Shown piece after piece: positions 24,799-34,382 of a stretch of 64,000 nt of DNA (the first letter of the stretch is position 1; each line of letters opens with the position of its first letter). Position numbers and translations under genes: made by a program. The stretch is from Spirillospora albida (GTDB lineage: Bacteria; Actinomycetota; Actinomycetes; Streptosporangiales; Streptosporangiaceae): the NCBI RefSeq assembly GCF_000718255.1, contig NZ_JOFJ01000026.1, positions 19,971 through 83,970 on the forward strand, given 5' to 3'. Under the pieces are notes generated by a model, which ran no database searches, was not told where the DNA came from, and saw only the letters and a program-made list of their open reading frames with translations.

Positions 24799-25415
24799 TC
24801 CGCCTCACTCGCGATGGCGTTGACCGCCGCCGCCGTCATCGCGCTGCCGCCGCGCCGCCCCCGCACCACCAGGTGCGGCAGGTCGCTCGCGGCGAGCGCG
24901 TCCTTGGACTCCGCCGCCCCGATGAACCCGACCGGGATCCCGAGCACCGCCGCCGGGCGCGGCGCGCCCGCCTCGACGAGCTCCAGCAGCCGGAACAGCG
25001 AGGTCGGCGCGTTCCCGATCGCGACGACGGCGCCGCCGAGGCGGTCCAGCCACCGGTCGAGCGCCGCCGCGCTGCGCGTGGTCCCGAGCCGTTCCGCCAG
25101 CTCCGGGACGCCGGGGTCGCCCAGCGTGCACACGATCTCGTTGCCGGCGGGCAGCCGCCCGCGGGTGATGCCGGACGCGACCATCTGCGCGTCGCACAGC
25201 ACGGGCGCGCCCGCCAGCAGCGCCGCCCGCGCCCGCTCCACCACCCCCGGCGCGTACGCCAGGTCCTTCACCAGGTCCGTCATCCCGCACGCGTGGATCA
25301 TCCGGACGGCGACGCGCGCCACGTCCGGCGGCAGGCCCGCCAGATCCGTCTCGGCGCGGATGGTGGCGAACGACCGCCGGTAGATCTCGGCGCCGTCCCG
25401 CACGTAATCGATCAC
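24795..25415 (-). CDS. cobH: Precorrin-8X methylmutase
   Basis: 206 aa. Contains the catalytic His motif MIHACGMTDLV (His41), VLCDAQMVASGI, AIGNAPTSLFRLLELVE and PVGFIGAAESKDAL. It moves the C-11 methyl to C-12 to form hydrogenobyrinate. ATGA overlaps couple it both to cobG upstream and to cobIJ downstream. Confidence 0.93.
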   Translation of the reverse strand: MIDYVRDGAEIYRRSFATIRAETDLAGLPPDVARVAVRMIHACGMTDLVKDLAYAPGVVERARAALLAGAPVLCDAQMVASGITRGRLPAGNEIVCTLGDPGVPELAERLGTTRSAAALDRWLDRLGGAVVAIGNAPTSLFRLLELVEAGAPRPAAVLGIPVGFIGAAESKDALAASDLPHLVVRGRRGGSAMTAAAVNAIASEAE

Positions 25416-26527
25416 TGCCGTTCCTCCGTCGCCGTTCCGGCCGTCCGCAGGACGACCGGGCCGCGGGGCGTCCCGCAGCGTCGTTCACAGCCCGCCCAGT
25501 GGACGGGGACGTCCGGTGGCCCGTCCAGCCCGGCCACCCAGGCCCGCGCCTCGGCCTGGACGTCGGCCCGCGACCTCGCGCAGCCGGGGCTGCCCGTGCA
25601 CGCCGACACCCCGACCCACGGCGAGGACGCCTCGGTGGCGAACCCGGCCGCCGCCAGCCGCGCCGCGACGCCTCCCGCCTCGTCCCGCGCCAGGTCGCGC
25701 AGGACGACGCTCCGCCACGGGGTGAACCGCACCTCGTCCGCGACGTCCGCGAGGGCCTCCAGCTGCGCGCCCGACATGCGGCCGAGCGGCGGGACGGCCT
25801 CCAGCGCGACCCGCCCGTCGCGCTGCTCGATCACGCCGGCGCGCGGGGGCCGGGGGGCTGCGGGCGGGGTCTCCAGGAGGGTGCCGCCGAGGTGCCGGGC
25901 GACGCGCCCGGGACCGTCCGGGACCTCCGCGAGGCGCCATTCCGTGCCGCGGACGCCGAGGAACGCCCCGGCCGCCGCGAGCATGGCCGCCACCGGGTCC
26001 GGAACCGGCAGGTCCAGGTCCCGGCCCGCGAGCCTCAGCCCCGACGGTGTCGCGGTGACGTCCGCCTCCACCGGGGTGATGTCACCCGTGCCGTCGTCGA
26101 AGGCGAACAGGAACCGGCCCGGCAGGGCGGCGAGCGCCGGGTCGGCGCACAGCGCCTCGTCCAGGGCCGTGACCAGGCCGTCCGTGGCCAGGACGCCGTG
26201 CTCCCCCCGGCCTCCCAGAGGCGACGCGGCGATGTTGCGCACCCGCTCGTGGGCCGGTGACGGAAGCAGCCCGGCGGCCGCCGCGCGGCGCGCCAGCCCG
26301 GCCGGATCCCGCACGCCGCGCAGCTGCACGTTGGCGCGCGACGTGAGTTCGATCACGTCGGTGCCGAGCTCCCGCGCGGCGGCGCCGAGGACCCGCAGCC
26401 GCGCGGCGGTCAGCGCGCCGCCCGGGGTGCGGACGCGGGCGAGGGCGCCGTCGGCGGCGGTATGCGTCTGGAGGGTTCCGGGGCAGGCGTCGGCACGCGG
26501 CCGTCCCGCCGCGTTGACATTCGGCAC
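25412..26527 (-). CDS. cobG: Precorrin-3B synthase (aerobic, Fe-S/siroheme-type)
   Basis: 371 aa from GTG 26527; GTG 26545 is an in-frame alternative and neither has a clear ribosome site. The N-terminus ADACPGTLQTHTAADGALARVRTPGG and the central ELTSRANVQLRGV belong to the nitrite/sulfite-reductase-like CobG family. Cluster ligands are visible in ACTGSPGCARSRADVQ and HWAGCERRCGTP. The enzyme uses O2 to hydroxylate and contract precorrin-3A, so the pathway here is the aerobic one. Confidence 0.92.
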   Translation of the reverse strand: MPNVNAAGRPRADACPGTLQTHTAADGALARVRTPGGALTAARLRVLGAAARELGTDVIELTSRANVQLRGVRDPAGLARRAAAAGLLPSPAHERVRNIAASPLGGRGEHGVLATDGLVTALDEALCADPALAALPGRFLFAFDDGTGDITPVEADVTATPSGLRLAGRDLDLPVPDPVAAMLAAAGAFLGVRGTEWRLAEVPDGPGRVARHLGGTLLETPPAAPRPPRAGVIEQRDGRVALEAVPPLGRMSGAQLEALADVADEVRFTPWRSVVLRDLARDEAGGVAARLAAAGFATEASSPWVGVSACTGSPGCARSRADVQAEARAWVAGLDGPPDVPVHWAGCERRCGTPRGPVVLRTAGTATEERQ

Positions 26528-26574
26528 GAGGAGGATGTTAACCACAGTTTGCGCCGGGGCCGCGCTGCCGTAGG

Positions 26575-26738
26575 CTGCTCCCGAGGCGATGGCAAAGGGA
26601 GGAAGCCGGTGTGAATCCGGCGCGGTCCCGCCACTGTGACCGGGGAGCGAACCCCGCCGAAGGCCACTGTCCGGCCCGTTGAGGGCACGCGGGAAGGCCG
26701 GGGCGAGCGTCGATCCGGGAGCCAGGAGACTCCTGCCG
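26575..26738 (+). promoter_or_regulatory. Cobalamin riboswitch upstream of cobN
   Basis: Contains the B12 box GCCACTG (26630-26636) preceded by GGTGTGAATCCGGCGCGGTCCC. It ends with GGGAGCCAGGAGACTCC, all standard conserved cobalamin aptamer elements. It lies between divergent cobG and cobN and ends about 47 bp before the cobN GTG, so adenosylcobalamin would repress cobN expression. Confidence 0.93.
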
Positions 26739-26784
26739 TCGTGACACCCGCGACCGGGGCGAGGACCCCAGGGGAGGACCACCC

Positions 26785-29700
26785 GTGCCTGCTGACACGC
26801 CCGCTCGGACGCGCACCGTTCTGCTGCTCTCGACGTCCGACACCGATCTGCTGAGCGCCCGCGCGTCCGGGGCCGCGTACCGCCTGGGGAACCCCTCCCG
26901 CCTCACCGCGGGCGACCTGCCCGCGCTGGCCGAGGGCACCGACCTCGTCGTGGTGCGGCTGCTCGGCGGGCGCCGGGCCTGGGAGGACGGGCTCGACGCG
27001 CTCCTCGCCGGGCCGCGCCCCGTGGTGGTGCTCGGCGGCGAGCAGGCCCCGGACGCCGAGCTGATGGAGCTGTCGACCGTCAGCGGGGGCGTCTGCGCCG
27101 ACGCGCACGCCTACCTCGCGCACGGCGGCCCCGCGAACCTGCGGGAGCTGCACGCGTTCCTGTCCGACACGGTGCTGCTCACCGGGTTCGGCTTCGCGCC
27201 GCCCGCGGCCACGCCGACATGGGGCCGGCTGGAGCGGGACGCGCGGCCCGTCCAGGGCCCCGTGATCGGCGTCCTGTACTACCGGGCGCACCACATGGCG
27301 GGGAACACCGGCTTCGTCGAGACGCTCTGCGCCGCCGTCGAGGACGCGGGCGGCCGGCCGCTGCCGGTGTTCTGCTCGTCGCTGCGCACCGCCGAGCCCG
27401 AGCTGCTCGCGACGCTGCGGGAGTGCGACGCGCTGGTCGTGACCGTCCTCGCGGCGGGCGGGTCGCGGCCGGCCACGGCCGGGGCCGGCGGCGACGACGA
27501 GGCGTGGGACGTGGGCGCCCTCGCCGAACTGGACGTCCCGATCCTGCAGGGGCTGTGCCTGACCACGAGCCGGGACGCCTGGGAGGGCAGCGACGACGGG
27601 CTGTCCCCCCTGGACGCCGCGTCGCAGGTCGCGATCCCCGAGTTCGACGGGCGCATCATCGCGGTCCCGTTCTCGTTCAAGGAGATCGACGCCGACGGCC
27701 TCACCGTCTACGCGGCCGACCCGGAGCGGGCGGCGCGCGTCGCGGGCATCGCCGTCCGGCACGGCCGGCTCCGGCACACCCCGCCCGGGGACCGCCGCGT
27801 CGTCGTGATGCTGTCGGCGTACCCGACGAAGCACTCGCGCGTCGGGAACGCGGTCGGGCTCGACACCCCGGCGAGCACGGTGACGCTCCTGTCCCGGCTC
27901 GCGGAGGCCGGATACGACCTCGGCGACGGCTTCCCCGGCGTCGCGGAGGGCGACGGCGACGCGCTCATCCACGCGCTCATCGCGGTGGGCGGCCAGGACG
28001 AGGACTGGCTCACCGAGGAGCAGCTCGCGGGCAACCCCGTCCGGATCTCCGCCGAGGCGTACGGGCGCTGGTTCGCCACCCTGCCCGCCGACCTGCGCGA
28101 GGCGATGGAGCGGCACTGGGGGCCGCCGCCCGGCGAGCTGTTCGTCCAGGACGGCGACATCGTCCTCGCCGCCCTGCGCGCCGGGAACGTGGTCGTCATG
28201 GTGCAGCCGCCGCGCGGCTTCGGGCAGAACCCCATAGCGATCTACCACGACCCCGACCTGCCGCCCAGCCACCACTACCTCGCCGCGTACCGGTGGCTGT
28301 CGGACGAGTTCGGCGCGCACGCGATCGTGCACGTCGGCAAGCACGGCAACCTCGAGTGGCTGCCCGGCAAGGCGGCGGGCATGTCGGCGTCCTGCGGCAC
28401 CGACGCGGCGCTCGGCGACGTCCCGCTGATCTACCCGTTCCTCGTCAACGACCCCGGCGAGGGGACGCAGGCGAAGCGGCGCGCGCACGCCGTCCTCGTC
28501 GACCACATGGTGCCGCCGATGGCGCGCGCCGAGACCTACGGCGACATCTCCCGGCTGGAGCAGCTCCTCGACGAGCACGCCACGATCGCCGCGATGGACC
28601 CGGCGAAGCTGCCCGCGATCCGCGCGCAGATCTGGACGCTGATCCAGGCCGCGAAGCTCGACCACGACCTCGGGCTGGACGACCGTCCGCACGACACCGA
28701 GTTCGACGACTTCCTCCTGCACGTCGACGGCTGGCTGTGCGAGGTGAAGGACGCGCAGATCCGCGACGGCCTGCACGTCCTCGGCGCCGCCCCGGAAGGC
28801 CGCAACCGCGTCGACCTGGTCCTCGCGATGCTGCGGGCGCGGCAGATGTGGGCCGGCCGGGAGACGCTGCCCGGCCTGCGGGAGGCCCTCGGGCTCCGCG
28901 AGGACGGGTCCGCGGCCCTCGGCGAGGTCGACGCCGCCGAGGCCGCCGCGCGCGACCTCGTCCAGGCGATGGAGGACGCGGGCTGGGCGGCGGACGCGGC
29001 GGCCCGCGCCGCCCTGCGGGTCCCGGCGGAGCGGCGCGACGCCGTCGAGGCGGTGCTCGCGTTCGCCGCGGCGGAGGTCGTCCCGCGCCTGGCCCGGACG
29101 ACCGACGAGCTCGACCACGTCCTGCACGCCCTCGGCGGGGGATACGTCCCGGCGGGGCCGAGCGGGTCGCCGCTGCGGGGCCTCATCAACGTCCTGCCGA
29201 CCGGCCGCAACTTCTACTCCGTGGACCCGCGCGCCGTCCCGAGCCGCCTCGCGTGGGAGACCGGGCAGGCGATGGCGGACTCGCTGCTCGAGCGCTACCG
29301 CGCCGACCACGGCGCGTGGCCGCGCTCGGTGGGCCTGTCGGTGTGGGGGACCAGCGCGATGCGCACGGCCGGGGACGACGTCGCGGAGGTCCTCGCGCTG
29401 CTCGGCGTCCGGCCCCGCTGGGACGAGGCGTCCCGCCGCGTCACCGCCCTCGACCCGGTCCCGGTCGCGGAGCTTGGCCGCCCCCGCGTCGACGTGACGG
29501 TCCGCATCAGCGGCTTCTTCCGGGACGCGTTCCCGCACGTCGTCGCGATGCTGGACGACGCCGTCCGGCTCGTCGCCGGCCTGGACGAACCCGACGAGGA
29601 CAACTACGTCCGCGCCCACGTCCGGGCCGACGAGGCGCGGCACGGGGACGGGCGGCGCGCCACCCTCCGCGTCTTCGGGTCCGCGCCCGGCGCGTACGGG

Positions 29701-30393
29701 GCGGGCCTGCTGCCGCTCATCGACAGCCGCAACTGGCGGGACGACGCCGACCTCGCCGAGGTCTACGCCGTCTGGGGCGGCCACGCCTACGGCCGCGACC
29801 TCGACGGCGTCCCGGCCCGCGCCGACATGGAGAGCGCCTACCGGCGGATCGCGGTCGCCGCGAAGAACATCGACACCCGCGAGCACGACATCGCCGACTC
29901 CGACGACTACTTCCAGTACCACGGCGGGATGGTCGCGACCGTCCGCGCTTTGACCGGGAAGGCGCCCGAGGCGTACGTCGGCGACAGCACCCGGCCGGAC
30001 GCGGTCCGCACCCGCACGCTCTCGGAGGAGACCTCGCGGATCTTCCGGGCCCGGGTCGTCAACCCGAACTGGCTCGCGGCGATGCGGCGGCACGGCTACA
30101 AGGGCGCGTTCGAGCTGGCCGCGACCGTCGACTACCTCTTCGGCTACGACGCCACGACCGGCGTGATGGCCGACTGGATGTACGACAAGCTCACCGAGAC
30201 CTACGTCCTGGACGAGGAGAACCGCTCCTTCATGGCGAAGTCGAACCCGTGGGCGCTGCACGGCATCGCCGAGCGGCTCCTGGAGGCGGCCGAGCGCGGC
30301 ATGTGGGAGCACCCCGACCCCGCGGTCCTGCGGGGCCTCCAGGAGGTCTACCTCAAGACGGAGGGCGACCTGGAGGACGACACCAGCCGCTGA
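26785..30393 (+). CDS. cobN: Cobaltochelatase large subunit
   Basis: 1202 aa, normal length for CobN. GTG 26785 follows GGGGAGG. Family landmarks include the N-terminal RTVLLLSTSDTDLLSARASG, HVGKHGNLEWLPGKAAGMSASCG, YPFLVNDPGEGTQAKRRAHAVLVDH, LINVLPTGRNFYSVDPRAVPS and MEDAGW-type helices. It inserts Co(II) into hydrogenobyrinate a,c-diamide with ATP, together with ChlI/ChlD-like subunits, here probably the fused protein at 32322-34382. Its 3' end overlaps convergent cobB by 46 bp. Confidence 0.95.
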   Translation: MPADTPARTRTVLLLSTSDTDLLSARASGAAYRLGNPSRLTAGDLPALAEGTDLVVVRLLGGRRAWEDGLDALLAGPRPVVVLGGEQAPDAELMELSTVSGGVCADAHAYLAHGGPANLRELHAFLSDTVLLTGFGFAPPAATPTWGRLERDARPVQGPVIGVLYYRAHHMAGNTGFVETLCAAVEDAGGRPLPVFCSSLRTAEPELLATLRECDALVVTVLAAGGSRPATAGAGGDDEAWDVGALAELDVPILQGLCLTTSRDAWEGSDDGLSPLDAASQVAIPEFDGRIIAVPFSFKEIDADGLTVYAADPERAARVAGIAVRHGRLRHTPPGDRRVVVMLSAYPTKHSRVGNAVGLDTPASTVTLLSRLAEAGYDLGDGFPGVAEGDGDALIHALIAVGGQDEDWLTEEQLAGNPVRISAEAYGRWFATLPADLREAMERHWGPPPGELFVQDGDIVLAALRAGNVVVMVQPPRGFGQNPIAIYHDPDLPPSHHYLAAYRWLSDEFGAHAIVHVGKHGNLEWLPGKAAGMSASCGTDAALGDVPLIYPFLVNDPGEGTQAKRRAHAVLVDHMVPPMARAETYGDISRLEQLLDEHATIAAMDPAKLPAIRAQIWTLIQAAKLDHDLGLDDRPHDTEFDDFLLHVDGWLCEVKDAQIRDGLHVLGAAPEGRNRVDLVLAMLRARQMWAGRETLPGLREALGLREDGSAALGEVDAAEAAARDLVQAMEDAGWAADAAARAALRVPAERRDAVEAVLAFAAAEVVPRLARTTDELDHVLHALGGGYVPAGPSGSPLRGLINVLPTGRNFYSVDPRAVPSRLAWETGQAMADSLLERYRADHGAWPRSVGLSVWGTSAMRTAGDDVAEVLALLGVRPRWDEASRRVTALDPVPVAELGRPRVDVTVRISGFFRDAFPHVVAMLDDAVRLVAGLDEPDEDNYVRAHVRADEARHGDGRRATLRVFGSAPGAYGAGLLPLIDSRNWRDDADLAEVYAVWGGHAYGRDLDGVPARADMESAYRRIAVAAKNIDTREHDIADSDDYFQYHGGMVATVRALTGKAPEAYVGDSTRPDAVRTRTLSEETSRIFRARVVNPNWLAAMRRHGYKGAFELAATVDYLFGYDATTGVMADWMYDKLTETYVLDEENRSFMAKSNPWALHGIAERLLEAAERGMWEHPDPAVLRGLQEVYLKTEGDLEDDTSR

Positions 30394-31721
30394 GCGGCCT
30401 CCGGGTACCCGGCCCAGTGCAGGTGCAGATAGGACGCGGCGACGTGCGCGTCGCCGTACCCGTCGGCGCCGTCCCGCCACCGGAACAGGGGCGGGCCGCC
30501 GCCGTCGAGGGCCGTCCGATGGAACTCGTGACCCTGGAATCGTTCGCCCGGACGGGTCAAGGGTGACGAATCGACGGCCACGGCATCCCGGTAGCCGAGG
30601 GTGAGGCGGGACGTCATGCGGGCCCGCCCCGGGACCCGCCCGCACATCTTCCGGCCGTCCAGCTCCTCGCAGAGATAGAGGAGCCCCGCGCACTCGGCCG
30701 CGATCGGCCCGCCGAACGCCGCGACCTCCGCCCGCAGCCGCTCGTTCGCGGCCAGTTCGGCGGCGTGCACCTCCGGGAACCCGCCGCCGATCACGAGCGC
30801 CGCCGCCCCCTCGGGCAGCGCCTCGTCGCGCAGCGGATCGAACACCGCCACGTCGGCCCCCGCCGCCCGCAGCAACTCGACGTGCTCCGCGTAGGAGAAG
30901 GTGAACGCAGGCCCCCCGGCGACCGCCACCACAGGCCGGGCGGGCACCGGCGCGGCGTCCTCGGCCCGGCCGTCCCCGATGCCCCGGACGCGCTCGATCT
31001 CCGCCGCCGCGTCCCAGGACGGGCCGGGCAGCGGGGGAGCGGTCGACGCGAGGCGCAGCAGGGCGTCCAGGTCGCACGAGCGGGCGATCAGGGCGCCGAG
31101 GCGCTCGACGGCCGCGACCGCGTCCGCCTCCCGCTCCGCCGCCGGGATCAGCCCGAGATGCCGCGACGGCGTCACCACCGCGTCGTCGCGGCGCAGCGCC
31201 CCCAGCACCGGCACGCCGGTCGCCTCCAGCGCGGACCGGCACAGCTCCTCGTGCCGCTGCGACCCCACCCGGTTCAGGATGACGCCGCCGAGCCGCACGC
31301 CCGGCTCGAACGTCGCGAAGCCGTGCACCAGCGCGGCGACCGACCGGCTCTGCCGCGCCGCGTCCACCACCAGCACCACCGGCGCCGCGAGCAGCGCCGC
31401 GATGTGCGCGGTGGACGCGAAGCCGGTGTCGCCGCGCCCGTCGAACAGCCCCATCACGCCCTCGACCACGGCGACGTCGCACCCGGCGGCGCCATGCCGG
31501 AGCAGCGGCGCGATCCGGTCCTCGCCGGTCAGCCAGGGATCGAGGTTGCGGCCGGGGCGGCCGGCGGCCAGCGCGTGGTAGCCGGGGTCGATGTAGTCGG
31601 GCCCGACCTTGTGCGGGGACACGGCCAGGCCGCGCGCCCGCAGCGCGGCGATGAGGCCCGTCGCGACCGTCGTCTTCCCGCAGCCCGACGACGGCGCGGC
31701 GACGACGAGGCGGGGGATCAC
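30348..31721 (-). CDS. cobB: Hydrogenobyrinate a,c-diamide synthase
   Basis: 457 aa from GTG 31721. The N-terminal P-loop VVAAPSSGCGKTTVATGLIAAL and HKVGPDYIDPGYH are typical CobB/CbiA features, and the C-terminal glutamine amidotransferase has FPEVHAAELAAN and the nucleophile region IAAECAGLLYL. It amidates the a and c side chains before cobalt insertion in the aerobic pathway. It overlaps cobO by ATGA-type coupling (stop of cobO at 31718). Confidence 0.93.
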   Translation of the reverse strand: MIPRLVVAAPSSGCGKTTVATGLIAALRARGLAVSPHKVGPDYIDPGYHALAAGRPGRNLDPWLTGEDRIAPLLRHGAAGCDVAVVEGVMGLFDGRGDTGFASTAHIAALLAAPVVLVVDAARQSRSVAALVHGFATFEPGVRLGGVILNRVGSQRHEELCRSALEATGVPVLGALRRDDAVVTPSRHLGLIPAAEREADAVAAVERLGALIARSCDLDALLRLASTAPPLPGPSWDAAAEIERVRGIGDGRAEDAAPVPARPVVAVAGGPAFTFSYAEHVELLRAAGADVAVFDPLRDEALPEGAAALVIGGGFPEVHAAELAANERLRAEVAAFGGPIAAECAGLLYLCEELDGRKMCGRVPGRARMTSRLTLGYRDAVAVDSSPLTRPGERFQGHEFHRTALDGGGPPLFRWRDGADGYGDAHVAASYLHLHWAGYPEAAQRLVSSSRSPSVLR

Positions 31722-32320
31722 CACTCGATGCCCCGCTGCCCCTTCTGCCCCGCGTCCATCGGGTGCTTCACCTTGCCCATCTCGGTGACCAGGTCGGCGG
31801 CCTCGATCAGCCGTCGCGGCGCGTCCCGGCCGGTGACGACGACGTGCTGGGAGCCCGGACGGGACGCCAGCGTCGCGACGACGTCGTCCAGGTCGAGCCA
31901 TCCCCACTTGATCGGGTAGGTGAACTCGTCCAGCACGTAGAAGCGGTACGTCTCGGCGGCGAGGTCGCGCTTGATCTGCTCCCAGCCCTCGCGGGCGTCG
32001 GCGGCGTGGTCCTCCTCGGAACCGGGCCGCTGGATCCACGACCAGCCCTCGCCCATCTTGTGCCAGGCGACCGGGCCGCCCTCGCCGCTCGCGCCGAGGA
32101 CCCGCAGCGCACGCTCCTCGCCGATGCGCCACTTCGCCGACTTGACGAACTGGAACACGCCGACCGGCCAGCCCTGGTTCCAGGCGCGCAGCGCCATCCC
32201 GAACGCGGCGGTCGACTTGCCCTTCCCGGGCCCGGTGTGGACGATCAGCAGCGGCCGGGTGCGGCGCTGCCGGGTGGTCAGGCCGTCGTCGGGGACGGAG
32301 ACCGGCTGTCCCTGGGGCAT
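31718..32320 (-). CDS. cobO: Cob(I)yrinic acid a,c-diamide adenosyltransferase
   Basis: 200 aa CobA/CobO/BtuR type. The P-loop IVHTGPGKGKSTAAFGMALRA, FQFVKSAKWRIGEERAL and YVLDEFTYPIKWGWLDLDDV are diagnostic. It transfers the 5'-deoxyadenosyl group from ATP to Co(I). Middle gene of chlI/D-cobO-cobB; it begins 1 bp after the chelatase subunit gene ends. Confidence 0.94.
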   Translation of the reverse strand: MPQGQPVSVPDDGLTTRQRRTRPLLIVHTGPGKGKSTAAFGMALRAWNQGWPVGVFQFVKSAKWRIGEERALRVLGASGEGGPVAWHKMGEGWSWIQRPGSEEDHAADAREGWEQIKRDLAAETYRFYVLDEFTYPIKWGWLDLDDVVATLASRPGSQHVVVTGRDAPRRLIEAADLVTEMGKVKHPMDAGQKGQRGIEW

Positions 32321-32321
32321 G

Positions 32322-34382
32322 TCAGGCCGCCTTCCGGTGGTCGCGGACGATTCCGTCGAGATCCGTGAGCGGGACGAGCCGGGCGCCGAGCCGGACCGCG
32401 AGGTCGCCGGCGAGGCCGAGCCGCACCGGCCCGGACTCGCAGTCGACGACGATCCCGGCCGTCCCGGCGAGCAGCCCGGCGGCACGTCCGACGTCGCCGC
32501 CCGCGGTGGCGCGGCCGTCGGTGACGACCACCAGCAGGGGCCGCCGCGCCGGGTCGCGGAGCCGCTCGGCGCGCAGCACCTCGGCCGCCCGCACCAGCCC
32601 CGCCGCCAGGGGCGTCCGGCCGCCGGTCGGCAGCGCCCTCAGCCGCGCCGCGCCCGCCTCCACCGACGACGTCGGGGGCAGCACGAGCTCGGCCGTCCGG
32701 CCCCGGAACGTGATGAGGCCGACCTTGTCGCGGCGCTGGTAGGCGTCCCGCAGAAGGCTCAGCACGGCGGTCTTCACCGTGGTCATGCGCCGCCGCGCCG
32801 CCATCGACCCGCTCGCGTCCACGACGAACAGCACGAGGTTCCCCTCGCGCCCTTCGCGGACCGCCTCCCGCAGGTCGCCCGGCCGCAGCACCAGGCCGGG
32901 CCCGGACCGGCCCCGCGCCCCCTGATGCGGGGCCGCGGCGAGCAGCGTCGCCGCCACGTGCGGATCGCGGACCTGCTCGCGGGGTCGCCGCGCGCCCGTG
33001 ACCCGCCCGCGCGCGGTCCGGGCGCGGGACCGCCGCCCCGCCGCGCCGTCGCCCACGCCGGGCACCTCCAGCCGGGCCACCGCGTACGGCGCGGCGACCC
33101 CCGCGACGCTCACCCGCCCGGACCCGTCGCCCGTGCCGGGCTCGTGGCCCGGAGGGCCGTCCCCGCCGGGGGCTCGGCCGTCGCCCGCGCTCTCGTGCCG
33201 ATCCCGGCCGGCGCGGTCGTCCTGCCCGGCCCCGGCGTCGCCCTCTGCGGGGGTCTGATCACCGGTGTCGGAGCCGCCGTCCGCGCCGCCGTCCGTACCG
33301 GCGCCGTCATCCGGTCCGTCGCCGGACGGGGGGCGGGCGCCGCCGCCGTCCGGGGGCGGGTCGTCGTCGGGGGCGGAGTCCCGCAGGAGGTCGTCGAGGA
33401 GCGACTCGTCGAGGCCGGGGGCGTCGAACGGGTCGCGGCGGCGGCGGTGCGGGAGCGCCAGGCGGGCGGCGGCGCGGACGTCCTCCGCCGTCACCTCGTC
33501 CCGGCCGTGCCAGGCGGCGTGGGCGAGGGCGCCGTTGGCGGTGACGATGTCGGCGCGCAGGCCGTCCACCTCGAAGCCGGCGCACACCGCCGCGATCTGC
33601 TCCAGCCGCGCGTCCGGCAGGCGGACGCCCGGGAGGCGGTCGCGGGCCGCTGCGATTCGGTCCGCGAGGACGGCCTCGGCGGCGGTCCACCGGGCGGCGA
33701 AGCCGGACGGGTCGGCGTCGAACGCCAGGCGGCGGCGGACGACCTCCGCGCGTTCGCGGGGATCGCGGGACGCGGCGACCTCGACGGTGAGGCCGAACCG
33801 GTCGAGGAGCTGCGGGCGCAGCTCCCCCTCCTCCGGGTTCATGGTGCCGACCAGAAGGAAGCGGGCCGCGTGCCGGACCGACAGCGACTCCCGCTCCACG
33901 TGGCACACCCCGGACGCCGCCGCGTCCAGCAGCAGGTCGACGAGGTGGTCGTGCAGCAGGTTGACCTCGTCCACGTACAGGACGCCGCGGTGCGCGGCGG
34001 CGAGCAGGCCCGGTTCGAACGCCTTCACGCCCTCGGTGAGGGCGCGCTCCACGTCGAGGGAGCCGGCGAGCCGGTCCTCCGACGCGCCGACCGGCAGCTC
34101 CACCAGCGCGGCGGGCCGCCGGCCGGCCGGGTCGCCGGGGGCGTGCGGGCCGTCCGGGCACGCGGCGTCGGGCGCGGACGGATCGCAGGCGAACCGGCAG
34201 CCCGCCACGGTGTCCACCGCGGGCAGCTGGGCGGCCAGGGCCCGGACGATCGTCGACTTCGCGGTGCCCTTCTCGCCCCGCACCAGCACGCCGCCGACGC
34301 GGGGCGACACGGCGTTGAGGAGCAGGGCGAGCTTCAGGTCGTCCAGGCCGACGACGGCGCTGAACGGGTACGCGGCGGTCAA
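32322..34382 (-). CDS. Fused ChlI/ChlD-type chelatase subunit (AAA + VWA)
   Basis: 686 aa from TTG 34382, overlapping the cbtA stop. The AAA part has Walker A VRGEKGTAKSTIVRALAA and Walker B GVLYVDEVNLL. A long Asp/Gly/Pro-rich linker follows (roughly residues 340-440). The VWA part carries the MIDAS motif FVVDASGSMAARRR, with TGGRTPL and VVTDGRA. It supplies ATPase power to a chelatase. Given cobN nearby and no cobS/cobT in the window, it probably replaces CobST in cobalt insertion, as proposed for other actinobacteria. Confidence 0.9.
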   Translation of the reverse strand: MTAAYPFSAVVGLDDLKLALLLNAVSPRVGGVLVRGEKGTAKSTIVRALAAQLPAVDTVAGCRFACDPSAPDAACPDGPHAPGDPAGRRPAALVELPVGASEDRLAGSLDVERALTEGVKAFEPGLLAAAHRGVLYVDEVNLLHDHLVDLLLDAAASGVCHVERESLSVRHAARFLLVGTMNPEEGELRPQLLDRFGLTVEVAASRDPRERAEVVRRRLAFDADPSGFAARWTAAEAVLADRIAAARDRLPGVRLPDARLEQIAAVCAGFEVDGLRADIVTANGALAHAAWHGRDEVTAEDVRAAARLALPHRRRRDPFDAPGLDESLLDDLLRDSAPDDDPPPDGGGARPPSGDGPDDGAGTDGGADGGSDTGDQTPAEGDAGAGQDDRAGRDRHESAGDGRAPGGDGPPGHEPGTGDGSGRVSVAGVAAPYAVARLEVPGVGDGAAGRRSRARTARGRVTGARRPREQVRDPHVAATLLAAAPHQGARGRSGPGLVLRPGDLREAVREGREGNLVLFVVDASGSMAARRRMTTVKTAVLSLLRDAYQRRDKVGLITFRGRTAELVLPPTSSVEAGAARLRALPTGGRTPLAAGLVRAAEVLRAERLRDPARRPLLVVVTDGRATAGGDVGRAAGLLAGTAGIVVDCESGPVRLGLAGDLAVRLGARLVPLTDLDGIVRDHRKAA

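Noticed and set aside
26410..31482. Very long open frame (about 1690 codons) on the minus strand
   Set aside because: It is antisense to cobN and in the wrong frame for cobB; the translation is Arg/Gly/Val-rich with no domain. It is a by-product of GC-biased codons.
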